Shown here piece after piece: positions 9,115 through 18,667 of a stretch of 64,000 nucleotides of DNA; the stretch's first letter is position 1, and every line of letters begins with the position of its first letter. Source of the stretch: CAWCUU01 sp963798855 (GTDB taxonomy: Bacteria > Gemmatimonadota > Gemmatimonadetes > Longimicrobiales > RSA9); the NCBI GenBank assembly GCA_963798855.1, contig CAWCUU010000002.1, forward strand, positions 186,001-250,000, written 5' to 3'. The notes beneath the pieces are model-generated. The model did not search any database. It saw only the letters and a program-made list of their open reading frames with translations, and had not been told where the DNA came from. The position numbers were made by a program, and so were the translations under genes.

Positions 9115-9832
9115 GATCCGCCTCCCAGCGATCGGCCTGCGCCTGGAAGCGGCGTCCGCTGACGGCCGCCGGCGGCTGCCCGATCAGCCACGCCCAGAAG
9201 GGGACCGTCGCCTCTGGCGGCGGGCGGTCCGAGACGTCCTCGCCGGCGTACGCGGCCTCGTGCATGCGGGTCCGCATGTCGCCAGGATCCACGCTCACGA
9301 CAGCGACCCCGCGCTCCTCGAGCTCGTGGGCGAGCGTCAAGGTGACCAGATCGAGCGCGGCCTTGCTCGCGCCGTATCCGCCCCAGCCCGGATAGCCGGC
9401 GACGGCCGCGTCGCTCGAGATGTCGACGACCATGCCACCGGCGGTCTCGAGCAGCGGGAGCATCGACTGCACCAGCGCGAGCGGTGCGACGACGTTGACG
9501 CTCAGCACCTGGCCGAGCTGGTCGAGCGGGTAGACCGCGAGGCCGGGCAGCGGCGTCGGGCCGAGCTCCGACGCGTTGTTGACGAGCAGGTCGAGCCGGC
9601 CGAGCCCGCGCACCGCGTCGAGCAGCCGACGGCGGTGACCGTCGTCCGCCACATCGCCCGGGACGGTGATCACACGCCCGCCGTACAGCCGGATCGCGCG
9701 AGCGGTCGCCTCGAGCGCCTCACAGCCGCGAGCCGTCAGGACCAGGTCCCAGCCCTGCGCCGCCAGGAACGCGGCCAGCGAGGCGCCAAGTCCGCGGCTG
9801 CCACCGGTGATGAGTGCGACCTTCTTCTCCAT
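9104..9832 (-). CDS. Short-chain dehydrogenase/reductase (SDR)
   Basis: Classical SDR of 242 aa. NAD(P)-binding 'TGGSRGLG' near the N terminus, 'NNAS' motif, catalytic Ser in 'DISSDAAV' and 'YGASK' with the Tyr and Lys. ATG 9832 has GGAGG six bases upstream; the frame further upstream has no site. Substrate unknown. Immediately followed, with overlap, by the QueA-like gene. Confidence 0.88.
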   Translation of the reverse strand: MEKKVALITGGSRGLGASLAAFLAAQGWDLVLTARGCEALEATARAIRLYGGRVITVPGDVADDGHRRRLLDAVRGLGRLDLLVNNASELGPTPLPGLAVYPLDQLGQVLSVNVVAPLALVQSMLPLLETAGGMVVDISSDAAVAGYPGWGGYGASKAALDLVTLTLAHELEERGVAVVSVDPGDMRTRMHEAAYAGEDVSDRPPPEATVPFWAWLIGQPPAAVSGRRFQAQADRWEADREA

Positions 9833-9985
9833 CGTGCCTCCTTCGCTCGGGATGCCTCCAGCGCACATCGAACAATGGAGGAAGGAACGGGCGCGCACAT
9901 CGCCAGGAAGCCGGGATTCCCGCCCGGACGCCCGGACGGGCCGAACCTGTACGTTCGGTCAGGTAGGCGTGAGGTCAGCGCTAAG

Positions 9986-10612
9986 TCAGGTGAGGATGCC
10001 GCGCTCGCGCGCGATCGCGACGGCCTCGGTGCGGTTCGAGGCCTCCAGCTTCGCGAGCAGCGAGCCGACGTGGAACTTCACGGTGCGCTCCGCAATGTGC
10101 AGCCGCTCGGCGACGCGACGGTTCGTGAGCCCTTCCGCAACGAGCCGGAGGACCTCACGCTCCCTGCGCGTGAGACCGCCGTCCTGCGAGCGCACCTGCC
10201 GCAGCAGCGCCAATGCGGCGACCGGCTCGATCAGCGACCCGCCTTCGCGCACGACCCGGATCGCGCGGAACAGCTCGTGACGCGAAGCGCCCTTCAGCAG
10301 GTAACCCTCGGCGCCGGCGCGCAGCGCGCCGAGGATCTGCTCGTCGCGGTCGAAAGCGGTCAGCACGAGGATTCGCGCGGCGGGCGCGCGCGCGTGGATC
10401 GCGCCGATCGCCTCGACCCCGCCCATGCCCGGCATCTCGAGATCGAGCAGCACGATGTCCGGCTTCGTCTCGCGGGCGAGACGCGCCGCCTCCTCGCCGT
10501 CCCCGGCCTGGCCCACCACCTCGAAGTCGCGCTGCGTGGCGAGCATCGCGGCGACGCCGTCGCGCACGACCGGGTGATCGTCCACCACCAGGATCCGAGT
10601 CGGCCGCGTCAC
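9986..10612 (-). CDS. NarL/LuxR-type response regulator
   Basis: 208 aa. Receiver domain: 'LVVDDHPVVRDG' with acidic pocket, phosphoacceptor Asp in 'DIVLLDLEMPG', conserved 'LTAFD' and Lys in 'LLKGAS'. C-terminal HTH_LuxR: 'LTRREREVLRLVAEGLTNRRV' is longer than needed to identify it; the recognition part is 'AERTVKFHVGSLLAKL'. Its GTG start overlaps the histidine kinase stop by four bases (GTGA, 10609-10612), so they form a translationally coupled pair. Confidence 0.92.
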   Translation of the reverse strand: MTRPTRILVVDDHPVVRDGVAAMLATQRDFEVVGQAGDGEEAARLARETKPDIVLLDLEMPGMGGVEAIGAIHARAPAARILVLTAFDRDEQILGALRAGAEGYLLKGASRHELFRAIRVVREGGSLIEPVAALALLRQVRSQDGGLTRREREVLRLVAEGLTNRRVAERLHIAERTVKFHVGSLLAKLEASNRTEAVAIARERGILT

Positions 10613-11844
10613 GGCCCGACGCCCCGGGCCGCGGATCGCAACGGCACCCGCACGCTCAGCCTCGTGCCGACTCCCTTGCCGGTCTCGAGCTCCAGCGCTC
10701 CGCCGAGCAGCCGCGCGCGCTCCCGCATGCCGACGAGGCCGAAACGGCCGCGCTCCGCCTCGTCACCGGCGATGCCGTGCCCGTCGTCCTCCACGACCAG
10801 CTCCACGGCATCGGGAGCAGCGTGCAGCCTCAGCCCGATGTGCGCCGCGCCCGCGTGACGCAGCGCGTTCGAGATCGCCTCCCGCGCGATACGGTACAGC
10901 CCCACCTCGATCCGCGACGGCAGCGGCCGCGCGGCGCCGACCACCTCGAAGGCGACGACGGGGCCGCCGGCGTTCTCGGTGGGCGCCTCGCCTATCGACT
11001 CCGCCAGACCCCGCGCGCCGGCGCCAGTGATCAGCTCCTCCAGCGCCTCCGCGAGCGTCCGACCTTCCAGCGGCGCGGCGCGCAGGTCGAGCACCGTGCG
11101 CCGCGCCTCATCGAGCCCCGCGCGCGCGACCTCCAAGGCCTGCCCGACCAGCTCTCCAACCCGCTCGGCTCCGGCCCTCCCCTCCAGCAGCGCCTCGGCC
11201 GTATCCAGCCGGAGCGCGATCGCGGACAGTCCCTGCGCCAGCGTGTCGTGGATCTCGCGCGCGAGGCGGTTGCGCTCCTCGGCCGCGCCGAGCTCAATGC
11301 TGCGGTCATAGAGCTGCGCCCGCTCCACCGCGACTCCGAGCATGTCGCCGACCGTGCGGAGGATGCGCAGATCGGAGGCGGACAGCCGGCGCCACTCCGG
11401 GCTCGCGACGTTCATCACGCCGAGCTTGCGGCCGTGGGCCTCAATGGGGATGCTCGCGTGGTAACGCAGCCCGCCAGTCCCTTCCGTCAGCCAGCGCAGC
11501 CGGCTGCACGTCACGACGTTCACGTTCGCGGCGCCCGTCAGGTCACCCTGCCGGAAGGTGTCGAGGCAGTAGCAGTCGCCCTCCATCCGCTCCGGATGCT
11601 CTGCGAGCCCGGGCGGCAGATCCTGCCGCGCCGCGACGTACGGCTCGCCGTCGTCGGCGAGCAGCCACACCCAGCCGGTGCGCAGATCGAGCAGCTCCGC
11701 CACCCGCGCCAGCACCGTGTGCAACGACGTGTCGAGATCGGCCGACGCGTTCAGCGCCGCGGCGATCGCGTTCAGGATCTCCAGCTCGCGGTTGCGGCGG
11801 CGCAGCTCGGTGGCGGAGTCGGCGGAGGCGGAGTGGCGCTTCAT
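10609..11844 (-). CDS. GAF-domain NarX-type sensor histidine kinase
   Basis: 411 aa from ATG 11844. N-terminal helix (~10-30, 'ATELRRRNRELEILNAIAA', a signalling coiled coil), GAF domain (~30-180), HisKA_3 dimerisation domain with phospho-His in 'REIHDTLAQG' (~195), and HATPase with N box 'EAISNALRHAGA' (~325) and G1 'DDGHGI' (~355). No membrane helix, so it is a cytoplasmic sensor. The GAF domain has three Cys (GDCYC and VTCS), which could bind a metal or redox ligand (inference). Phosphorylates the regulator encoded by the overlapping gene. The ribosome site is weak, so the start could be slightly different. Confidence 0.88.
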   Translation of the reverse strand: MKRHSASADSATELRRRNRELEILNAIAAALNASADLDTSLHTVLARVAELLDLRTGWVWLLADDGEPYVAARQDLPPGLAEHPERMEGDCYCLDTFRQGDLTGAANVNVVTCSRLRWLTEGTGGLRYHASIPIEAHGRKLGVMNVASPEWRRLSASDLRILRTVGDMLGVAVERAQLYDRSIELGAAEERNRLAREIHDTLAQGLSAIALRLDTAEALLEGRAGAERVGELVGQALEVARAGLDEARRTVLDLRAAPLEGRTLAEALEELITGAGARGLAESIGEAPTENAGGPVVAFEVVGAARPLPSRIEVGLYRIAREAISNALRHAGAAHIGLRLHAAPDAVELVVEDDGHGIAGDEAERGRFGLVGMRERARLLGGALELETGKGVGTRLSVRVPLRSAARGVGP

Positions 11845-11904
11845 GGTGGGCAATATGGATCGTGCGATGCCGGCTCGCACGGGGAGGTCACGGAGAACAA
11901 CAGC

Positions 11905-12071
11905 CATCGCGCGGAGCCGCGAAGAAACGCGGAGACGCAAAGAGCCGCGGGGCGCTGTCCCACCCCGTCGCAGGACAACCGTCATCATGTGGTTTGCTAC
12001 GCCGCGCGCCTGCGCTCGCGCCGCTGCGTCCGACTCCGCGGCTTTCCGTTCCTCCGCGGCTCCGCGTGATG
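11905..12071. repeat. REP/MITE-like inverted repeat element
   Basis: About 167 bases ended by inverted arms: CATCGCGCGGAGCCGCG at 11905-11921 matches the complement of the other end (12055-12071) at 16 of 17 bases. The left arm continues into GCGGAGACGCAAAGAGCCGCGG, a sequence style common in REP-like elements of environmental genomes. It has no coding content and sits between the histidine kinase promoter region and the 3' end of the amidohydrolase gene. Confidence 0.6.
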
Positions 12072-12114
12072 AAGGGACGCTCGGCCGCGATGACCGCCGA
12101 CGGCGTCGGCAGCG

Positions 12115-13822
12115 TCAGCGGCCGGTGTAGCCGGGGCCCCGCAGCACGCGACCCGGCAGACGCGTCGGTCGCCTTGCCTTCAGCGATGACGGGCACGCCG
12201 TTCACGAGCACCCACTTCATGCCGACGGAGAGCTGGTTCGGCTCCTCGAACGTGGCCACGTCGCGGATCGAGTCCGGATCGAAGACGACGACGTCGGCCC
12301 ACATCCCCTCCTTCAGTACGCCGCGGTCGGTCAGACGCATGCGCTGCGCGGGCAGCGCGCTGAACTTGCGGATCGCCTCGGACAGCGTGAGCAGCTTCTC
12401 CTCGCGCACGTACTTGCGCAGGATGCGCGGGAACGTGCCGTAGGCCCGCGGGTGCGGGTGCTCCTGCCCGAGGATGCCGTCCGGCGAGGTGCCCTGCGAG
12501 TCGTTGTCGATCGAGACCCACGGCTGCTGGAGCGCGAGACGGATGTCCGGCTCCGACATCGCGAACACCGCGACCGACGTATAGCCGCGGTCCTGCACCA
12601 GCAGGTCCATCAGCGCGTCGATCGGGTCCTTGCCCTGCTGCTGCGCGATCTCCGACAGCCGCTTCCCCTGCAGCGGCCGCAGCTCCGGGTTCTGCACGAC
12701 ACTGACGAGCACCGCGTCCGGTCCCGGGATCTCCTGCCACTCGTTGTCCCAGTCGCCGTCGGTCGCGAGCATGTCCCTGCGGATGCGCGCGCGCATCGCC
12801 TCGTCCTGCAGCCGCTCCAGCATCTTCGCGTCGCCGCCGTCGTGCGCCCACGGCGGAATGAACGCGGACATCGAGTTGAACCACGCGGGATATGCGTAGG
12901 TGTTGGCCGAGATGTCGACGCCGCCGGCGCGCGCGGAGTCGATCTTCGCGACGATCTCCTTCATCCGCCCCCAATTGTTCTTCCCCGCCGCCTTGATGTG
13001 CCAGACCTCGACCGGGATGTGCGCCTCGCGGCCGATGCGGACCGCCTCGTCCAGCGCCTCCAGCACGTCGTCGCCCTCGGAGCGCATGTGCGTCGCGTAG
13101 ACGCCGCCGTACTTCGACGCCTCCTTTGCCAGCGCGATCAGCTCCTCCGTGCTCGCGTACGGCGCGGGCGCGTACTGCAGCGACGTGGACACGCCAACCG
13201 CGCCCCGTCGCATCGCGTTGCGCACGAGCGCGCGCATGCTGTCGAGCTGGGCCGGCGTCGGGTCGACATCGTCGTCGCCGAGCACCATCCGACGTACCTG
13301 CGTCGCGCCGACGTACGACGCCAGGTTGATGCCCATCCCCTGCTTCTCGAGCCGCGCGAAGTACTGATCGAGCGTGCGCCAGTCGGGCGTGATGTCGTAG
13401 TGCGCCCACCCAATGCTGTCCGCCTTCACGATCCGTTCGTTCAGCGGCGCGATCGAGCCGCCCTCCCCCGTGATCTCCGTCGTGATGCCCTGGAAGACCT
13501 TCGACGGCAGGTGCGGGTTCACCAGGATCGTCAGCTCCGACTGCCCGAGCATGTCGATGAAGCCGGGCGCGACCACGAGTCCGCTGGCGTCGACGCGCTG
13601 CTTCGCCGGCTGCCCGTCGAGCTCGCCGACCGCCACGATGCGCCCGTCGCGGATGCCGACATCGCCCTGATACCACGGCGAGCCCGTGCCGTCAATGATC
13701 CGTCCGTTCTCGATCACGATGTCGAAGGGGGCGGGCTGCTGGGCGCGTAGCGGCAACGCCATCAGCAGCGGCAGGAGCACGGCGGCCAGGCGCAAGGGAT
13801 CGGTGCGCATCATCGCGGTCAT
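12115..13822 (-). CDS. D-aminoacylase-like amidohydrolase, frameshift near 3' end
   Basis: Amidohydrolase superfamily (N-acyl-D-amino-acid deacylase-like), exported: signal peptide 'MMRTDPLRLAAVLLPLLMAL'. Pieces: 'IENGRIIDGTGSPWY', 'APGFIDMLGQSE', 'YATHMRSEGDD', 'WHIKAAGKN'. The usual metal-binding HxH after 'GFID' is replaced by LGQSE, as in a recurring subfamily, and the family Cys in the next strand is also absent; metal content and substrate are therefore uncertain. Near 12160 one extra base shifts the frame: the normal ending (ALPGRVLRGPGYTGR, stop 12115-12117) is in the next frame, while the unshifted frame runs on to 11888 through the repeat element. ATG 13813 is an alternative start; no clear ribosome site for either. 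Confidence 0.82.
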
Positions 13823-13946
13823 CCGGGGCGCGGGGAGGTGCTTCGTGAGTGTTTCGCGAATCTAGGGGCGGAGAGACGGTCCGGACCAGTTCGGCCGTAT
13901 GGCCGCGAGTCAGATCGGGCCGCCGGTGCCCGCGTTGCGCCGTGTG

Positions 13947-13958
13947 GCTACCGGTAGC
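13947..13958. promoter_or_regulatory. Palindrome upstream of VapBC (possible operator)
   Basis: GCTACCGGTAGC, a perfect 12-base palindrome ending 11 bases before the antitoxin ATG. Its position suits autoregulation by the antitoxin-toxin complex. Short, so could be chance. Confidence 0.4.
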
Positions 13959-13969
13959 TACTTTGAGGC

Positions 13970-14263
13970 ATGCGTGTCGTCGGAATCAAGGCCCTGAAGA
14001 ACCGCCTCAGCGAGTACGTTCGTCTCGCCGCGAGCGGCGAGCGCGTGCTCGTCACCGACCGCGACCGCGTGGTCGCCGAGCTCGGTCCGCCGGCGGCGGG
14101 TAGTCCCGAGCACGGGAGCGATGCCGCACTGGCCGAGGCGGTTCGGAAGGGGTGGCTGCGCCCGCCCGTTCTCCGTGAGCAGGGCGCGCCTCCGCGGCGC
14201 CCGGTAATGTCGCTCGAAGAGCTGATTGCCCTGCTCAATGAGACCCGTGCCGACCGGGCGTAG
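13970..14263 (+). CDS. vapB: VapB/Phd-type antitoxin
   Basis: 97 aa. N-terminal Phd/YefM fold: 'VVGIKALKNRLSEYVRLAASGE', 'VLVTDRDRVVAELGP', which binds operator DNA; the C-terminal part ('SLEELIALLNETRA') should wrap around the toxin. Only nine bases separate it from the PIN toxin gene downstream. This is the first of three such modules in the window. Confidence 0.87.
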   Translation: MRVVGIKALKNRLSEYVRLAASGERVLVTDRDRVVAELGPPAAGSPEHGSDAALAEAVRKGWLRPPVLREQGAPPRRPVMSLEELIALLNETRADRA

Positions 14264-14272
14264 GCCGCGGCA

Positions 14273-14662
14273 ATGATCTACCTCGACGCTTCCGCGGCGC
14301 TGGCGCACCTGCTGGTGGAGGCGCGCATGCCTACGGCGGAGATGTGGGGGGACTCGATCGTCTCGAGCCGGCTGCTCGTGTACGAGGTGTGGAACGTCGT
14401 GAACGCGAGAGGTCTCCGCGATACGCACGCGGAGGACGTGCGGGCACTGCTCGGGCGCGTCGCGTTCCTCGAGATGATCCCCGAAGTGCTACAGCGGGCC
14501 ACCGAGCCGTTTGGGAAGCCGCTGCGGACGCTGGACGCGCTGCATGTCGCGTCCGCGCTCTTCCTCCGCGACCAGGGCGTGGATCTCGCGGTCGCAACGT
14601 ACGACGAGCGTATGCGGGAGGTGGCGAGCTCGCTGGAGTTGCGGTTGTACCGCGGACTGTAG
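14273..14662 (+). CDS. vapC: VapC toxin, PIN-domain RNase
   Basis: 129 aa PIN domain. Acidic residues: Asp5 in 'IYLDASAALAHLL', Glu in 'LVYEVWNVV', 'LRTLDALHVASAL' with Asp, and 'VATYDERM' with the final Asp. All four are in place, so it should be a Mg2+-dependent RNase cutting tRNA or rRNA as known for VapC; the target is unknown. Paired with the upstream antitoxin. Confidence 0.88.
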   Translation: MIYLDASAALAHLLVEARMPTAEMWGDSIVSSRLLVYEVWNVVNARGLRDTHAEDVRALLGRVAFLEMIPEVLQRATEPFGKPLRTLDALHVASALFLRDQGVDLAVATYDERMREVASSLELRLYRGL

Positions 14663-14700
14663 CCTGCCCGCCGATGCCGGTCCGGGCGGCCGGAGTCCGG

Positions 14701-15183
14701 TCAGTCGCGCATGATCAGGCACGTCGTCGTCCCGTGCGCGAGCAGCCGCCCGCTCGCGTCCGTGACCCGCCCCTCGGCCGTCGCGACCCGGCGCCCGCCG
14801 TGCAGGACCCGCCCCTCGCACAGGATCCGGCCCGTCTCGCGCGTGATCGCGCGCACGTAGTTCATCTTGAGCTCGAGCGTGGTGTAGGCGACGCCCGCCG
14901 GCAGCAGCGTGTGAACCGCGCAGCCCATCGCGCTGTCCGCCAGCACCGCGGCGAGGCCCCCGTGCACGACGCCGATCGGGTTGTAATGCTCCTCGCCCGG
15001 CTCTGCCCAGAACACGACGCGGCCCTCCTCCACCGACTCCAGTCCGAAGTCCAGCGTGACGGCGATCGGCGGACGCGGCAGCTCGCCCTGCATCATCGCC
15101 CGCAGGAACTCCAGCCCGCTCATCGTTCGACCGACCTGCGCGAGCCGCTCCGGATCCTCCCACTCCGTCGTGCGTCGCCCCAT
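14701..15183 (-). CDS. PaaI-type hotdog thioesterase
   Basis: 160 aa from ATG 15183, which has AGGAGG seven bases upstream. Hotdog fold with the PaaI signature 'GVVHGGLAAVLADSAMG' and 'TLELKMNYVRAI'. Hydrolyses acyl-CoA thioesters, probably aromatic or long-chain; substrate unknown. The same frame stays open far upstream, but that stretch is the shifted copy of the monooxygenase frame and spacer, not part of this protein. It ends 38 bases after the VapC gene, in convergent orientation. Confidence 0.85.
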   Translation of the reverse strand: MGRRTTEWEDPERLAQVGRTMSGLEFLRAMMQGELPRPPIAVTLDFGLESVEEGRVVFWAEPGEEHYNPIGVVHGGLAAVLADSAMGCAVHTLLPAGVAYTTLELKMNYVRAITRETGRILCEGRVLHGGRRVATAEGRVTDASGRLLAHGTTTCLIMRD

Positions 15184-15713
15184 GGCGCATCCTCCTGTCG
15201 ACACCGTCCCGCGAATGTGCGCGCGATGGGCCGTCGAAGCGAGCCCCCAGCCCCTCCCCCTCCTGGCCCTTGTCCTAGCCCTTGCCCTAGCCCTGCGAAG
15301 CCCCCGTAAGTCCCCCCAAGGGCTTGACCCGCCAGCCGGCGCATCCCAGAGTGTTCCCGGCGAGCCCCGCCCGCCGGACCAACTCGACGAGGGGACGCTG
15401 CCGCGCGAGGAACGACACGCCCGACGACCGCACACGATGCCGCGCCATCGCGGCTCGCGGCCGAACCGGGAAGCCGAACCCCGCAGCCGAGCGGGCGTCA
15501 CACGTGAGAAGAGGATCCGGGACGCAGCGGGGCTCGATCTATTTTTTCCGGTCGGGCTCCGATTGGCGGGCGGACTTGCGCGGGTGGACGCGCTGCTCTC
15601 CGATCCGCAGAAGACGTGGCTCGCGGAGAACGCGCCGAAGCGCTGCGACCCGAACAGCGCGCCGGCGGGTACGGACGAGCAGGAGCAGCCCATCCAGTCC
15701 CGGCCGGGCCGGC
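15184..15713. other. 530-bp spacer with low-complexity CCCTAGCC tract
   Basis: No gene supported. Holds a CCCT(A/T)G(C/T)-type tandem around 15263-15299 ('CCTTGCCCTAGCCCTTG' pattern) and long C/G runs. It separates the 3' end of the monooxygenase from the thioesterase start; the thioesterase promoter must lie here. Confidence 0.5.
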
Positions 15714-16878
15714 CTAGACCCGAGCGGCCACTTCGGTCCGACGCCCGGCCGCTTCGGGCTCGGTAACGCGCGCATCGGCGAGCGAAACCTCGCGGGCCGC
15801 GATCCGCCGGGCCACGTGCTCGGCGTCGCGGCCCGCGCCGTGGATCATTCCGGACGACATCGCCCGCAGGAAGTGCAGTCCCGTGAAATAGAGTCCCGGC
15901 GCGTCCCGGACGACGCCCTTCTCGTGCACCGGATCCCCGCCGTCGAAGATCGGCAGGTCGATCCACGAGAAGCCCGGATGGAAGCCGGTGCACCAGAATG
16001 ACGTTCGCGACGTCGAGCACCCGCCCGTCCTCCAGTACCGGCAGCCCGTCCCGCGCGCCGGCCGTCCGCCCGACGCGCTGCACACCGGCCCGCTCGAGGT
16101 CCTTCGGCATCACGCGGATCAGCGGCCCGCCCTTGTGCACCACCTTCGGCCGCATCTTCCGGCCGATCGGCGTGTCGACGGTCAGCACGCGGTGGAAGAG
16201 GAAGCGCAGCACCAGCGGCACGAGGAACAGCCGGCCAGGCAGCCCATCGATGCGGAACGGCAGGTGACCGGTGTCGCGGCCGGACATCCACACGCGGTGC
16301 CCGGCGCGAGACAGCTCCATCGCGATCTCGGATCCCGAGTTGCCCGCCCCGACGAGCAGCACGTCGCCTTCTCGCAGCTGACCGGGGTTGCGGTATTCGC
16401 GGGAGTGGAGCTGGACAATGTCGTCGCCGAGCTCCGACGCGAACGCCGGCACCTTCGGCGCCTGGTAGTCGGCCATCGCGACGACGACGTTGTCGGCCTC
16501 GAAGCGCTGCTCCCCCGCATCCACGAGGTAGCGGCCGTCCCGGCGCGTCAGCCGATCGACGCGCGTGCCGGTGCGGACCGGCAGGTCGAAGCGGCGGACG
16601 TACGCCTCCAGGTAGTCCGCCATCTCGTCCTTCGTCGGGAAGTAGTACGGCGACGACGGGAACGGCATGCCGTCCAGCGAATCGTAGCGCGCCGACGTGA
16701 ACAGCCGCAGCGAGTCCCAGCGGCTGCGCCACTGGTCGCCAATGCGGTCGCGCGCCTCGACGATCAGGAACGGCAGCTTCCGGCGCGACAGGTGGTACCC
16801 CACGGAGAGGCCCGCCTGCCCCGCCCCGATCACCAGCGTTCCCACGTGCTCGCGCCCGCCCTCGCGCCGGTCGAACAT
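15714..16878 (-). CDS. Flavin-containing monooxygenase (YUC/FMO-like), frameshifted
   Basis: Start ATG 16878 has AGGAGG upstream. FAD-binding 'VIGAGQAGLSVGYHLS' at the N terminus, NADPH-binding 'LLVGAGNSGSEIAMELSRAG' at ~155-175, and the group motif 'CTGFHPGFSWIDLP' near the end. Around 15997 one extra base moves the frame: upstream ends at 'VLDVANVI', downstream resumes at 'CTGFHPGF' and stops at 15714. The whole is ~388 aa, the usual size of single-chain FMO oxygenases of the CzcO/Trk-associated type, which oxidise N or S, or open rings as Baeyer-Villiger enzymes. Substrate unknown. Confidence 0.83.
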
Positions 16879-17014
16879 GCTTCGCCTCCTGTATCCGCCG
16901 AGATCCGCCGGCACCCTGCCTCGTCCGCCGGCTCTGCCTACGATGGTAGCGACGACGCAGGTCCGGCGCTTCGGCTGAACCACCCAATTCGATCGCCGGG
17001 CGGGGTGGTTGATT

Positions 17015-18667
17015 CTATGTAGACGGCTGGACGAGGCCGTGCTCGTACGCGTACGCGGTCGCCGCCGAGCGCGAAGAAAGGCCGAGCTTCAGGAAGATGT
17101 TCGCGACGTGGCGTGCGACCGTCCGCTCGCTGATCGACAGCTCCGTCGCGATCGCGCGGTTCGTACGCCCCGTCGCGACGAGAGCGAGCACCTCGAGCTC
17201 GCGCGGCGTCAGGCCGTGATCGTCCGGCGCGCGGGCGCCCTTCCGCATCGCGTCGAGCCGGGCCAGGTCCGAGGCGGCGCCGAGGCGCTCGAGCCCCGCG
17301 CGAGCCGCCTCCAGCTCGAGCGCGGCGGCATCCTCGTCGCCGATGGCGCGGCAGGCTCGCCCGATCAGCGCCCTCACGCGCGCGACTTCATACGTCGCCT
17401 CGAGCGCCTGCCATCCGCCGCACGCCTGCCGCAGCGACGCGAGAGCGGCCATCGCGTCGCCGCGGGCCAGCTCGACCGCCCCGCACGCGTGGGCCGCCTG
17501 CGTGGCGAGCACGCCGGAGCCGAGCGCCTGCGCGATCTGGTCCAGCTCGTCGCACGCGGCGGCCGCCTCGTCCAGCGCATCGTCCTCGACCAGGATCTCG
17601 ACTGCGGCCGGCAGCAGCCGCGCGCGCTGCGCGCGGTCGCGCGTTTCGCCGAGCACGCGTCGGATGGCCGCCGCCGCCGCTGCGACGTCGCCCTGCGCCA
17701 GCCTCAGCAGCGCGAGGCCCGGCTGCGGCTCGCGGCCCAGGCGGCTCGCGCGGCGGAACGCGTCCTCGGCCGCGGCCAGCTCGCCCACCAGCCGGTGCCC
17801 CTCGCCCTGCTGATACAGCGCGAGCGATACGGCTTCCGGGTGGAGCCCGCTCTCGAGGCGCTCCGCCGCCCGACGCGCCTCCTGCATCGCGTCGCCCCAA
17901 TCGCCGCGCAGCCGGAGCAGCTCCGACCGGTAGACGAGGCACTCGCCGGCGTACGCGACCAGCTCCGGCTGCCGCTCGCACCATGATGTCAGCGCGGCCG
18001 TCCACTCGTGCGCGCGGGCGAGCGCGTGCACGCGGCGGCACGCGCCGATCACGCTGCAGTAGATCAGCCCCGTCACGGGCGGCGACAGCTCCCCCGTCGC
18101 GACCGCGACCATCGACTCGTCCATCAGCGCGAGACCCTCGCCGATCCGCGCCTGCCCCAGCCGCGCGAGACCCTGCAGATTGACGCTCAGCGCGAGCAGG
18201 TCGCGGTCGCCGAACCGCTCCGCGAATGCCGCCGCCTCGCCCGCCGTCCCATACGCCTTCTCCGGGTCGCCGGACATGAGCTGCTGCCGCGCCCGGGGCA
18301 ACAGCAGATAGCCCCGCTCGACCGACTCCGTCGTCTGACCCTCCAGGATCCGGGTCGCGCGCGCGATCCACCCCGTGGCCGGACCCATCTCCTGGCGGTT
18401 CGAGAGGTGGAGCCAGATCCAGAACGCGCTGCGCACGGCCTGCCCCGCTTCGCCGGCCTCGAGATGCGCCCGGTGCGCACGCTCCAGCGCGGAGACGAAC
18501 GCGTCGCCGCGCCCGCTGAGGTAGGCCGAGAGCGCGAGTCTCCACAGGTCCGGGGTGTCGATCGGCTCGCGCGAGTCCGCCTCCTGGAGCGAGCGATACG
18601 CGGTGTCCCACGCCCTGCGATCGTAGGCGGCGCGGGCGGCTTCGAGGTCAGAGGTGCGTGAGCTCAC
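17015..18667 (-). CDS. LuxR-type regulator with TPR-like helical body
   Basis: 550 aa. Residues ~1-470 are Ala/Leu/Arg-rich repeated helix pairs (TPR-like). The last ~65 residues form a LuxR HTH: 'LTPRELEVLALVATGRTNR', 'SISERTVARHVANIFLKLGL'. No ATPase Walker motif, so it is unlike MalT-type LAL regulators. GTG start overlaps the stop of the BTAD regulator upstream by four bases (18664-18667), so the two regulators are translationally coupled. Ligand or partner unknown. Confidence 0.85.
   Translation of the reverse strand: MSSRTSDLEAARAAYDRRAWDTAYRSLQEADSREPIDTPDLWRLALSAYLSGRGDAFVSALERAHRAHLEAGEAGQAVRSAFWIWLHLSNRQEMGPATGWIARATRILEGQTTESVERGYLLLPRARQQLMSGDPEKAYGTAGEAAAFAERFGDRDLLALSVNLQGLARLGQARIGEGLALMDESMVAVATGELSPPVTGLIYCSVIGACRRVHALARAHEWTAALTSWCERQPELVAYAGECLVYRSELLRLRGDWGDAMQEARRAAERLESGLHPEAVSLALYQQGEGHRLVGELAAAEDAFRRASRLGREPQPGLALLRLAQGDVAAAAAAIRRVLGETRDRAQRARLLPAAVEILVEDDALDEAAAACDELDQIAQALGSGVLATQAAHACGAVELARGDAMAALASLRQACGGWQALEATYEVARVRALIGRACRAIGDEDAAALELEAARAGLERLGAASDLARLDAMRKGARAPDDHGLTPRELEVLALVATGRTNRAIATELSISERTVARHVANIFLKLGLSSRSAATAYAYEHGLVQPST

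Noticed and set aside
11888..12114. Extension of the amidohydrolase frame through the repeat element
   Set aside because: The family ending lies in another frame with a stop at 12115; the extension is Arg/Ser-rich and arises from a single-base shift.
14701..16983. Single 760-codon fusion of monooxygenase and thioesterase
   Set aside because: The joined frame goes through a 500-base spacer of no coding character; the two enzymes have separate starts with good ribosome sites.
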